From contig DCCL01000002.1 of assembly GCA_002313795.1 (NCBI GenBank), positions 10,031 through 22,215 of the forward strand: DNA of 12,185 nucleotides, read 5' to 3'. Below, one piece after another: positions 1-6,065 of this stretch (the stretch's first letter is position 1; every line of letters begins with the position of its first letter). This DNA comes from Faecalibacterium prausnitzii. GTDB taxonomy: Bacteria; Bacillota; Clostridia; Oscillospirales; Ruminococcaceae. A model generated the notes under the pieces. The model was not told the origin of the DNA. It was given only the letters and a program-made list of their open reading frames with translations, and did no database searches. Both the position numbers and the translations under genes were made by a program.

Positions 1-97
1 TCACGCCGCGGATGGCGTGCACCAGGCCGGCCGTGGTCTTAAAGGTGATATCAAGGTCTCGCACTGACAAGACCTGTTCTCTTTTTGTATCAGGCAT
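1..97 (-). CDS. oppD: Oligopeptide ABC transporter ATP-binding protein, N-terminal fragment (OppD-like)
   Basis: Only the first 32 codons lie in the window; the gene runs off the left edge. The fragment begins MPDTKREQVLSV and continues with RDLDITFKTTAGLVHAIRGV, the usual first beta strands of an OppD/DppD-type ATPase (LsVrdLsvsF.T..G.v.AvrgV). The Walker and signature motifs lie outside the window. The start ATG is fixed by a strong AGGAGG about 6 nt upstream, which overlaps the end of oppC; the gap to the oppC stop is only 12 nt, so the genes are co-transcribed. The expected role is ATP hydrolysis on the cytoplasmic face to power peptide import through OppBC. The call rests on the N-terminus plus gene order, and DppD or another peptide/nickel subfamily cannot be separated. 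Confidence 0.85.
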   Translation of the reverse strand, partial: MPDTKREQVLSVRDLDITFKTTAGLVHAIRGV

Positions 98-109
98 GAG
101 TGCTCCTCC

Positions 110-1213
110 TTACATGCTCTTCATCTTGGGGTCCAGTGCCTCGCGCAGACCATCGGCCACCAGGTTGAAGCTCAGCATCAGCAGGCTCATGACCACGATG
201 GGCGGAACGATCTGATAGGGATGGGTGGTAAAGCTGTTATACAGCTCACTGATCAGAGAACCCAGCGAGCACTGGGGCACCGGGATGCCCAGACCGACGA
301 AGGAAAGGAACGCCTCAGTGAAGATTGCGGTGGGAATGCTGAACATGACCTGGGTAATGATGGGTCCGATGATGTTGGGCAGCACTTCCTTGAAGATGAT
401 GAAGAAGCTGCCTGCGCCCAGCGTACGGGAGGCCAGAACAAATTCCTGATCCTTCAGCTTGAGCATCTCAGCGCGGGCGATGCGGCTCATGCCCACCCAC
501 TCGGTCAGCATCAGGGCAAAGATGATGGTCACCATGCCGGGCTGCAAAACCAGAAGCAGCAGCGTGACGATGACCAGACGGGGAATGCCGTTGGCGACTT
601 CAAGGAACCGCTGCATGATCATATCCACTCTGCCGCCGAAATAGCCCGAGATCAGGCCGTAGCTCATACCGATGACCATATCGATGACGGCGGCGGCAAT
701 GGCGATGATGAGGGAGACGCGGGCACCTTCCCAGGTACGAGTCCAGATATCACGGCCATACAGGTCACTGCCGAACCAGTAGTAAACATCCGTCTTGCCT
801 TTATCGACGTAGTTGTTCACGACTTTGGTGCCGGTGGTGGTGCTCATCTTCTCACTGCCGTCCAGAATGCCCAGACGCTCGATGCCCGGCACACGGGGGG
901 CAAAGTTCTTCTGGCTCAGATCCTGGCCGGAGTAGGTGTAGGCGTTCATGCCGGGGCCAAGCACGGCCAGTGCCACGATGACCACGATGAGGATAAGGCC
1001 CAGCACAGCGCTCTTCTTATTGAAGAAGCGGATGAGGGCATCTTTCCAGAAGCTCTGAGCTGCAAAGTTGGAGTCCAGAGCGATCTCGTCGGCGTTGTTC
1101 TTGCGGGCGAACTCTTTTTCGGTAAACTTGTGTTCAGGGTACAGTTCCTGCACGGCCTGAGTGATGGCTGCGGCGGAGCTTTCGCCGCCCAGTCGGATCG
1201 CTTTTTCTGCCAT
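110..1213 (-). CDS. oppC: Oligopeptide ABC transporter permease OppC
   Basis: This is a 367-residue inner-membrane permease of the OppC/DppC type. A cytoplasmic N-tail of about 65 residues leads into a first membrane helix (about 68-88), then an extracellular loop of about 60 residues. Next comes the family hallmark FGSDLYGRDIWTRTWEGARVSL-like segment (about 147-168) and four or five further helices. The EAA coupling loop that docks on the ATPase is at about 257-280 (EFVLASRTLGAGS then KEVLPN). The chain ends in DPKMK, typical of the family. The start ATG at 1213 is preceded by AAAGGGGG lying inside the end of oppB; it sits one base from the oppB stop, so translation is probably coupled. An upstream in-frame extension to 1291 would overlap oppB and is rejected. 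OppC pairs with OppB to form the peptide channel. The exact substrate (oligo- or dipeptide) is not readable. Confidence 0.93.
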   Translation of the reverse strand: MAEKAIRLGGESSAAAITQAVQELYPEHKFTEKEFARKNNADEIALDSNFAAQSFWKDALIRFFNKKSAVLGLILIVVIVALAVLGPGMNAYTYSGQDLSQKNFAPRVPGIERLGILDGSEKMSTTTGTKVVNNYVDKGKTDVYYWFGSDLYGRDIWTRTWEGARVSLIIAIAAAVIDMVIGMSYGLISGYFGGRVDMIMQRFLEVANGIPRLVIVTLLLLVLQPGMVTIIFALMLTEWVGMSRIARAEMLKLKDQEFVLASRTLGAGSFFIIFKEVLPNIIGPIITQVMFSIPTAIFTEAFLSFVGLGIPVPQCSLGSLISELYNSFTTHPYQIVPPIVVMSLLMLSFNLVADGLREALDPKMKSM

Positions 1214-1214
1214 A

Positions 1215-2150
1215 TCAGTCGTCCCCCTTTGCCAGACGGATGCGCGGGTCGATGATGCCGTACAGCAGGTCAACGACCAGCATGATGCCAATGTACATGG
1301 CGCTGTAGATAAAGCTCAGACCGATGACCACGTTGTAGTCGTTGGACTGGATGGCCGTCACCAGCAGGCTGCCCACGCCGGGGATGGCGAAGATCTTCTC
1401 CACCACCAGAGAGCCGGTCATCAAATCAACGATGAGCGGAGCCAGTACGGTGATGATGGGGATGAGGGCGTTGCGCAGGGCGTGGCGGAAGATGAGGGCC
1501 GCGCCGGAGATGCCCTTGCTCTCAGCCAGCAGCATATAGTCGGAATCCAGCACCTCGATCATCTCGCTTCGGGTGAAGCGGGCGATGGAAGCCATGGTGA
1601 ACATGGACAGGGAGATACTGGGCAGGACGCTGGAACCCAGAACATCCTTGGCCGAGAACAGCATCGGGAACCAGCGGAGCTTGAAGCCGAAGGTATAGCT
1701 CAGGGCCAGTGCGAACACGTAGGAAGGCACCGACACGCCGATGACCGAGATGATGGTGGCGATGGTATCAAAGAAGGTATCCCGCTTGAGGGCGGCGATG
1801 ATGCCCAGCACCAGACCCACAGCAGCGCCCAGCGTAACAGCCATGCCGCCGATCTGGATGGAGATGGGCAGGCGGGACTGGATGAGCTGGGAGATGGGCG
1901 TATTCTTGGAGATGTTGTAGCTCACACCCAAGTCGCCCCGGAGCATATTGCCCACATAGCGGAAGAACTGGATGTAGATGGGCTGGTCAAGACCATATTT
2001 TGCATAGAGCGCAGCTCTCATATCGGCTGTCAGCTTTTCGTCGTTAAAAGGCGAGCCGGGCATCAGCTGCATTAGGATGAACAGCACCAGCAGGATGGCC
2101 AGCAGCGTAAACAGCGAGGTGAGGATACGCTTGAGTGTATATTTTTTCAC
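1215..2150 (-). CDS. oppB: Oligopeptide ABC transporter permease OppB
   Basis: This 311-residue membrane permease is the partner of OppC. The N-terminal helix (about 8-30) ends in the family pattern MQLMPGSPF, followed by the typical KYGLDQPIYIQFFRYVGNMLRGDLG block (about 51-75). The EAA loop is at about 197-231 (SDYMLLAESKGISG then RHALRNALIP). EKIFAIPGVG (251-260) and the terminal YGIIDPRIR (about 297-305) are further OppB/DppB hallmarks. Length is normal for the family. The start codon is GTG, supported by an AAAGGGGG ribosome site about 10 nt upstream; no better ATG is near. It is the second gene of the opp operon, separated from oppA by 132 nt that contain a hairpin and T run. Confidence 0.94.
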   Translation of the reverse strand: MKKYTLKRILTSLFTLLAILLVLFILMQLMPGSPFNDEKLTADMRAALYAKYGLDQPIYIQFFRYVGNMLRGDLGVSYNISKNTPISQLIQSRLPISIQIGGMAVTLGAAVGLVLGIIAALKRDTFFDTIATIISVIGVSVPSYVFALALSYTFGFKLRWFPMLFSAKDVLGSSVLPSISLSMFTMASIARFTRSEMIEVLDSDYMLLAESKGISGAALIFRHALRNALIPIITVLAPLIVDLMTGSLVVEKIFAIPGVGSLLVTAIQSNDYNVVIGLSFIYSAMYIGIMLVVDLLYGIIDPRIRLAKGDD

Positions 2151-2221
2151 GTCAGGTGAACCCCCTTTATCTTGCCGCGGCTGCGGTCAGTCGTGCGTGG
2201 GCCGCGGACAGGTACAATGCC

Positions 2222-2258
2222 AAAAAGGCGCACAGTGGCTTTTGCGGGCCACTGTGCG
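2222..2258 (-). terminator. Intrinsic terminator between oppA and oppB
   Basis: Read on the minus strand, an 11-bp perfect stem (2258-2248 with 2239-2229, core GCACAGTGGC/GCCACTGTGC) closes an 8-nt loop. After CC it is followed by TTTTT (2226-2222). It lies 25 nt past the oppA stop and before oppBCD. Because oppBCD has no obvious separate promoter in the remaining 70 nt, this probably terminates only part of the transcripts, leaving more oppA mRNA than oppBCD mRNA. That is a common arrangement for binding-protein genes. Partial readthrough is an inference. Confidence 0.8.
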
Positions 2259-2282
2259 GCCTTTGTTCAGCGATTCATTTTA

Positions 2283-3986
2283 TCAGGCGTTCTTCACAGT
2301 GCGCTTATACACACGGTTCAGAGCGCAGGGGTGATGCTCCACACCGGTCACGGCGCTGGAGATCATCTCAGCGTTGCACTGGCCGTACAGCGGGAAGATG
2401 ACAGCCTGCTCCAGAACGATGGCCTCGGCGTCGTACATTGCCTGCCAACGGCCCTCGGGGTCAGTGCAGAGGTCACCGGTGGTGCACTCGGCGATGATGG
2501 AGTCATACTCGGAGTCACTCCACAGACCGTAGTTGTTGGAGTTGCCGGTGACCCACATACCCAGGTAGGTCATGGGGTCTGCGTAGTCGGGGCCCCAGCG
2601 GGTCAGGCCCAGCTGGAAGTTGCCGTCCTGCAAATCCTGCACGCGCTGCTTCTTGGGCTCGACGGTCAGATTCACAGTGAAACCGGGGAGAGCGGTTTCC
2701 AGCTGTTCCTTGACGACCTGTGCCACCTTCTGAGGTGCGTCATCGGCGTCAACGACCATATCGAAGGAGAAGCTGTCCTTGCCCAGCTCAGACTTTGCGG
2801 TCTCATAGAACTGTGCAGCCTTATCCGGGTCATATGCGCAGGAATCTGCGAACTTGGTCTGGTCGGCGCTGAAGTCGCTGCCGTCGGGACCAGTTGCAAA
2901 CTGAGGAGGAACGGCGGTGTAGCAGGGTGCGGAACCATCCTTCAGCACATCGTTGGTGATAGCGTCACGATCCAGAGCGAAGGTGATAGCCTTGCGCAGG
3001 TTCTCGTTTGCCAGCTCAGTCACACCGCTGATGTTGGGGCTGATGTACCACAGGTAGCCGGCACCCACGCTGGTGAACTCGGGGTCGTCCTTGACCTGAT
3101 CGACCTGCTCACCGTTCAGCAGGGTGATATCCAGAGCACCGGTCTGGTAGCTCATCAAAGCCTGCTGGCTATCCTTGATGACCTGATAGGCCAGACCATC
3201 CAGAGCGATGCTGTCCGCATCGTAGTAATCGGGGTTCTTGGTCAGCTCGAATGCGGTAGCAGCGGGCTGATAATCGGTCAGCACGAATGCGCCGTTGGAC
3301 AGCACAGTGTCGGGGCTGGTGCCGAAGGTATCCTTGCAGGTGTTGAAGAATGCCTCATTGACGGGGTAGAAGGTGGGGAAGTACATCAGGCTCAGGAAGT
3401 AGCTGACAGGAACGTTCAGCTGGACTTCCAGGGTCTTGTCGTCCACTGCGGTCACGCCCAGCTCGGTGACGGGCTTATCACCAGCGATGATCTCAGCGGC
3501 GTTGACCACCTGACCGATATCGGACAGCATGTAAGAATACTCGGAAGCGTTGGCGGGGTCAACGGCACGCTGCCAGCCGAACACGAAGTCGGCGGCGGTG
3601 ACGGCCTCACCATTGGACCACTTTGCATCCCGCAGGTGGAAGGTGTAGGTCTTGCCGTCCTCGCTGATGTCGTAGCTCTCTGCAATAGCCGGGATTGCAG
3701 CGCCGTCTGCATCCATCTGCATCAGACCGTCGGTGTAATCGGCGATGACCTCAAAGGAGGTGCCATCGGTAGCGATCTGGGGGTCCAGAGACTGGACCTC
3801 GGTCTCCAGCATGATGTTCAGGGTACCGCCAGAAGCAGTGCCAGCTGCGGCACTGGATGCACCGGAAGCAGCGGTAGAAGCTGCAGTAGAGCTGGAGCCG
3901 CCGCAGGCGGTCAGAGCCAGAGCAGCAGCGGAGACGCCGACAGCAGCCAGGAAGCTGCGGCGCGAAATACGACGATCGAATCTCAT
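2283..3986 (-). CDS. oppA: Oligopeptide-binding lipoprotein OppA (SBP_bac_5 family)
   Basis: This is a 567-residue extracytoplasmic peptide-binding protein anchored as a lipoprotein. The signal peptide has a twin-arginine motif SRRSFL (8-13), a hydrophobic stretch, and a lipobox LTAC with the acylated Cys at 28. A Ser/Ala/Thr-rich linker (about 30-52) follows. The mature domain shows family-5 signatures: LDPQIATDG, ISEDGKTYTFHLRDAKWSNG and AVTAADFVFGWQRAVDP in the first 130 residues, and WGPDYADPMTYL in the C-terminal lobe. Length is normal for OppA. The start ATG has GAGAGGGGA about 9 nt upstream. It is the first gene of the opp operon and feeds peptides to OppBC. The leader carries a -10 box, a hairpin with a T run and a 9-bp dyad, so expression is probably controlled. 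The twin-arginine motif suggests Tat export, but the same pattern can be carried by Sec lipoproteins. Confidence 0.94.
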   Translation of the reverse strand: MRFDRRISRRSFLAAVGVSAAALALTACGGSSSTAASTAASGASSAAAGTASGGTLNIMLETEVQSLDPQIATDGTSFEVIADYTDGLMQMDADGAAIPAIAESYDISEDGKTYTFHLRDAKWSNGEAVTAADFVFGWQRAVDPANASEYSYMLSDIGQVVNAAEIIAGDKPVTELGVTAVDDKTLEVQLNVPVSYFLSLMYFPTFYPVNEAFFNTCKDTFGTSPDTVLSNGAFVLTDYQPAATAFELTKNPDYYDADSIALDGLAYQVIKDSQQALMSYQTGALDITLLNGEQVDQVKDDPEFTSVGAGYLWYISPNISGVTELANENLRKAITFALDRDAITNDVLKDGSAPCYTAVPPQFATGPDGSDFSADQTKFADSCAYDPDKAAQFYETAKSELGKDSFSFDMVVDADDAPQKVAQVVKEQLETALPGFTVNLTVEPKKQRVQDLQDGNFQLGLTRWGPDYADPMTYLGMWVTGNSNNYGLWSDSEYDSIIAECTTGDLCTDPEGRWQAMYDAEAIVLEQAVIFPLYGQCNAEMISSAVTGVEHHPCALNRVYKRTVKNA

Positions 3987-4010
3987 AATATCGTTTCCCC
4001 TCTCTTACAC

Positions 4011-4030
4011 CGCTTTAATGGATTAAAGCG
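4011..4030. promoter_or_regulatory. Perfect 9-bp dyad in the oppA leader (candidate operator)
   Basis: CGCTTTAAT and ATTAAAGCG form a perfect inverted repeat with a 2-bp centre, 25 bp upstream of the oppA start and just before its ribosome site. A perfect 20-bp dyad of this kind is typical of a dimeric repressor operator. As RNA it could also fold into a short hairpin next to the SD. No second copy was noticed in the window. The regulator is unknown. Confidence 0.5.
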
Positions 4031-4040
4031 AATGTTTCTG

Positions 4041-4093
4041 AAAAATGCACAAGGTGTTTCGCTCCCCCTCGGAGCTTCCGCACACCCTTGTGC
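4041..4093 (-). terminator. Leader hairpin with T run before oppA (candidate attenuator)
   Basis: On the minus strand, GCACAAGGGTGT (4093-4082) pairs with ACACCTTGTGC (4057-4047) with a single bulged base. An inner stem AGCTCC/GGAGC (about 4075-4061) closes the top, and A plus TTTTT (4045-4041) follows. It has the form of an intrinsic terminator, and it lies just downstream of a TATAAT box and upstream of oppA. This position suggests an attenuator or a 5' stabilising hairpin. No clear antiterminator partner was seen, so the mechanism is open. Confidence 0.5.
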
Positions 4094-4102
4094 CTTGGCC
4101 GC

Positions 4103-4108
4103 ATTATA
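4103..4108 (-). promoter_or_regulatory. Candidate -10 box of the oppA promoter
   Basis: A perfect TATAAT on the minus strand (GGTATAATGC) lies 117 bp upstream of the oppA start. The region 15-19 bp upstream is T-rich (TCTTTTCTTTC) but shows no good -35 match. The promoter may therefore be weak or need an activator. A start site near 4096 would begin the transcript immediately before the leader hairpin. An alternative weak -10 (TTTAAT) inside the dyad at 4011-4030 is less convincing. Confidence 0.45.
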
Positions 4109-4109
4109 C

Positions 4110-4324
4110 CGCGTCTGCCGCCGAAAGAAAAGACCTTTTGCCAAATTTGCGTCCCTCAACCAATGATTTCTGTAGTTTGACCAAGGTTTCACTAAAATTC
4201 CGTTTTGAATTTTGTATAGTTTTGCTCTTGATGTGTCTTCACTGCAGCTACAGTTCAGGTGAAATAAGTATGACTTGTGCTCGTGGCGAATACACAGTGC
4301 TTTCCTTTCTTTCTTTTGTAAAGC
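4110..4324. other. Intergenic stretch with no supported feature
   Basis: This AT-richer part of the 435-bp gap between oppA and the tcyP terminator carries no ORF with a ribosome site on either strand and no long hairpin. It has only short imperfect repeats (for example TTCAC and GTGAA arms around 4238-4264). It may hold activator sites for the oppA promoter, but nothing specific is visible. Confidence 0.4.
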
Positions 4325-4363
4325 AAAAAGCCCTCTGCGCTTTTTCGCCGCAAAGAGCTTTTT
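4325..4363 (-). terminator. Intrinsic terminator after the TcyP-like transporter gene
   Basis: A 15-bp stem with two G-U wobbles (4363-4349 with 4339-4325 on the minus strand, core AGCTCTTTGCG/CGCAGAGGGCT) encloses a 9-nt loop. The stem is A-rich on entry and ends in TTTTT, so it can act in both directions. It lies about 60 nt past the stop at 4422 and separates the gene from the opp operon. Confidence 0.85.
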
Positions 4364-4421
4364 AAGCTTTATTTTACTTTGTTCGTCTGAATTTTCGTCT
4401 GGAAAGCACATTGAAAAGTGC

Positions 4422-5753
4422 TCAGCCCACCTCAGCAGCAGGGATTTCGGTCTTGCCATCGTACACAGCCTTATCCAGCTGGCCTTCGGTCGCAGCCACA
4501 AGGGTGGTAGCGGCAGCAGCACCAACGACGTTGGTGGCGGTACGGGCCATATCCACGATGCTGGAAATGGGAGAGAGCAGGATGATGGCTTCCACCGGCA
4601 GACCGGCAGCAGCAAACAGAGCGGTAGCGGTAATAGTAGCCGTGCCGGGCACGCCTACGGTGCCGATGGAGACCACGACGGCCAGCACCACGAGGAAGGC
4701 ATACTGCACCGGGGTGTACTCAATGCCCAGCAGGTGGATGGTGAAAACAGCCAGCAAGGTGGGCCAGATGCCGGCGCAGCCCGGCATACCGAGGTTTGCG
4801 CCCAGACTTGCGCCAAAGGCGGCGACATCTTCATTGACGCCCAGCTTCTTGGTCAGCTGGTTGACGGTGACAGGGATGGTGCCCACACTGCTCTGGGAGG
4901 TGAAAGCCACCGTGGCAGCGGGCCAGACGCCCTTGAAGAAGCGGATGGGGTTCAGCTTGCCAACGACCTTGATGAGCGCCCCCTCCACCACAAAGCACTG
5001 GAAGGCGCAGAGGATATAGGCCAGCACCAGAACGCTCAGCAGCGGAACGAGGTCGGCGGGAGAAGAGCGGCTGACGGCCCGGGCGATGAGGGACAGGACA
5101 GCATAGGGGGTGAAGGAAATGACATAGCTGACCACGCGGCCCATGACGACATCACCGGCATCGATGAATTTCTTGAAAGGGGCCACTTCTTCCGGCTTCT
5201 TGGCGGCTACCTTGTTGTAGCTGACCGCCACGAGGATGCAGAAGACCACGATGGGCACCACCTCGCCATTGGACCAGTGGGCGGCGAGGTTCTGGGGGAA
5301 GAGGCTGACCACAGTGTCCACAAAAGTGGGCACTTCTTTGGCAGTGTAGTCGGTGGCCAGCTCATACTGCACACCGTGGCCGATGTTGGTGGCAACGGAG
5401 GCCAGCAGGGTGATGAGGCTGGCAAAGAAGGTGTTCAGCACCAGAAAAAAGACGGTCTTGAGGCCGATCTGCTTCAGCCGGACGGAGTTGCCCAGATTGG
5501 TGATGCTGGAAATGATGCTGAAAATCAGCAGCGGGATGACCACCGCCGAGACGACGTGGGCGTAGATGGTGCCCACCGCAGCTACATAGGTGTGATGACC
5601 CTTGAACACAAGGCCCACGATGAGGCCAAGGCCCACAGCCAGAATGGTGCGCACGCCAAAATCAACGTGCTTTTTCTTGTGCAGATAGTACAGCAGGGCA
5701 AAAAATACAGCGGTCAGGGCCAGTGCGGCCAGATCCAGAATTTCTACAGACAT
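4422..5753 (-). CDS. tcyP: TcyP-like cystine:cation symporter (DAACS family)
   Basis: This 443-residue integral membrane symporter belongs to the dicarboxylate/amino acid:cation symporter family. The N-terminus LYYLHKKKHVDFGVRTILAVG (about 21-41) matches the TcyP/YdjN style better than GltP or DctA. Other features fit the fold: the Ser-rich re-entrant loop SQSSVGTIP (286-294), FGASLGANLGMPGCAG (313-328), a second loop VGTVGVPG (about 363-370), and helix 8 with DMARTATNV. In helix 8, Asp401, Arg404, Thr405 and Asn408 align with the substrate/Na+ residues of GltPh, while its later Asp is replaced by Ala here. The expected role is Na+- or H+-driven uptake of L-cystine from outside. A general dicarboxylate or glutamate substrate is the alternative. 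AAAGGAG lies about 10 nt upstream of the ATG. It is monocistronic, with its own promoter, leader ORFs and terminator. Confidence 0.85.
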   Translation of the reverse strand: MSVEILDLAALALTAVFFALLYYLHKKKHVDFGVRTILAVGLGLIVGLVFKGHHTYVAAVGTIYAHVVSAVVIPLLIFSIISSITNLGNSVRLKQIGLKTVFFLVLNTFFASLITLLASVATNIGHGVQYELATDYTAKEVPTFVDTVVSLFPQNLAAHWSNGEVVPIVVFCILVAVSYNKVAAKKPEEVAPFKKFIDAGDVVMGRVVSYVISFTPYAVLSLIARAVSRSSPADLVPLLSVLVLAYILCAFQCFVVEGALIKVVGKLNPIRFFKGVWPAATVAFTSQSSVGTIPVTVNQLTKKLGVNEDVAAFGASLGANLGMPGCAGIWPTLLAVFTIHLLGIEYTPVQYAFLVVLAVVVSIGTVGVPGTATITATALFAAAGLPVEAIILLSPISSIVDMARTATNVVGAAAATTLVAATEGQLDKAVYDGKTEIPAAEVG

Positions 5754-5839
5754 AAAACGGTTGCTCCTTTATCGCAGTTTTCAAGGGACAGCATCCGCAG
5801 TGCAGTATCCGCAGAACCGCACCGCCTGTCCTTTTTCAT
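5744..5839 (-). CDS. Possible 31-codon leader ORF overlapping the tcyP start
   Basis: A short minus-strand ORF starts MKKDRRCGSADTALR and ends in VLCL followed by TAG. It holds three Cys codons. Its last 10 nt overlap the first bases of tcyP in another frame, so its translation could be coupled to tcyP. Its ATG lacks an SD; it is preceded by a C run. It would need reinitiation from the 6-codon ORF that stops 22 nt upstream. The same stretch also forms a nested hairpin (GGACAG/CTGTCC around GCGGTGC/GCACTGC). It may be chance. Confidence 0.22.
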   Translation of the reverse strand: MKKDRRCGSADTALRMLSLENCDKGATVLCL

Positions 5840-5861
5840 GATGGGGGGTCGTTTCTGTCTG

Positions 5862-5882
5862 TCAACACATTCGCTTTCTCAT
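5862..5882 (-). CDS. Possible 6-residue leader peptide MRKRMC upstream of tcyP
   Basis: GGAGG (5893-5889) followed by a 6-nt spacer and ATG gives a textbook initiation site for MRKRMC and TGA, inside the tcyP transcript about 110 nt before the main start. The last sense codon is Cys (TGT), which is notable in front of a probable cystine importer: ribosome stalling at that codon when Cys-tRNA is low could change leader folding. No classical terminator follows, so the mechanism, if any, would be by translation or reinitiation. The initiation site is seen; the regulatory role is inferred. Confidence 0.4.
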   Translation of the reverse strand: MRKRMC

Positions 5883-5910
5883 GATGTTCCTCCATTTGCA
5901 ACAAACCTAC

Positions 5911-5957
5911 TTTGTATGTATGTTTGTTCGGTTGCTGTGGAGTATACTACATACAAA
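5911..5957. promoter_or_regulatory. 10-bp inverted repeat flanking the tcyP -10 box (candidate operator)
   Basis: TTTGTATGTA (5911-5920) and TACATACAAA (5948-5957) are perfect inverted arms 27 bp apart. One arm lies in the spacer between the -35 and -10 boxes and the other about 20 bp past the start site. The -10 box is between them, so a bound regulator would block the promoter. An inner repeat ACAAAC/GTTTGT (5901-5906 and 5922-5927) overlaps. It does not match the CymR consensus I remember, so no regulator is named. Confidence 0.45.
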
Positions 5958-5969
5958 TCCTGTTGTCAA
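5941..5969 (-). promoter_or_regulatory. Sigma-A type promoter of tcyP
   Basis: On the minus strand, a perfect TTGACA (5969-5964), a 17-bp spacer, then TATACT (5946-5941). The expected start site is near 5934, giving a leader of about 180 nt to the tcyP ATG at 5753. An AT-rich tract (TTTTTTATAATTTA) upstream of the -35 could act as an UP element. Confidence 0.85.
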
Positions 5970-6014
5970 GTAAATTATAAAAAAAATCCGGACTCCATAT
6001 TTCCGATGGGATAC

Positions 6015-6048
6015 AAAAAGAGCCGCTGTGCATACGCACAGCGGCTCT
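6015..6048 (-). terminator. Intrinsic terminator of rny
   Basis: A perfect 13-bp stem (AGAGCCGCTGTGC with GCACAGCGGCTCT) and a 4-nt loop, followed on the minus strand by a T run at 6019-6015. It starts 17 nt after the rny stop codon and closes the rny transcript before the tcyP promoter. Confidence 0.95.
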
Positions 6049-6065
6049 CAAAATCTCGGGGTATT

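Noticed and set aside
1214..1291. Upstream extension of oppC to 1291
   Set aside because: It would overlap oppB by about 77 nt and adds residues unlike the family. The ATG at 1213 has a ribosome site and gives normal length.
2170..2210. GC-rich inverted segment CCGCGGC/GCCGCGG upstream of oppB
   Set aside because: The arms are short with no T run and no link to a known element, so it was not listed as a terminator or operator.
2172..4166. Plus-strand open frame of 664 codons antisense to oppA
   Set aside because: It mirrors oppA codons, has no recognisable domain and no ribosome site. The minus-strand OppA protein explains the region fully.
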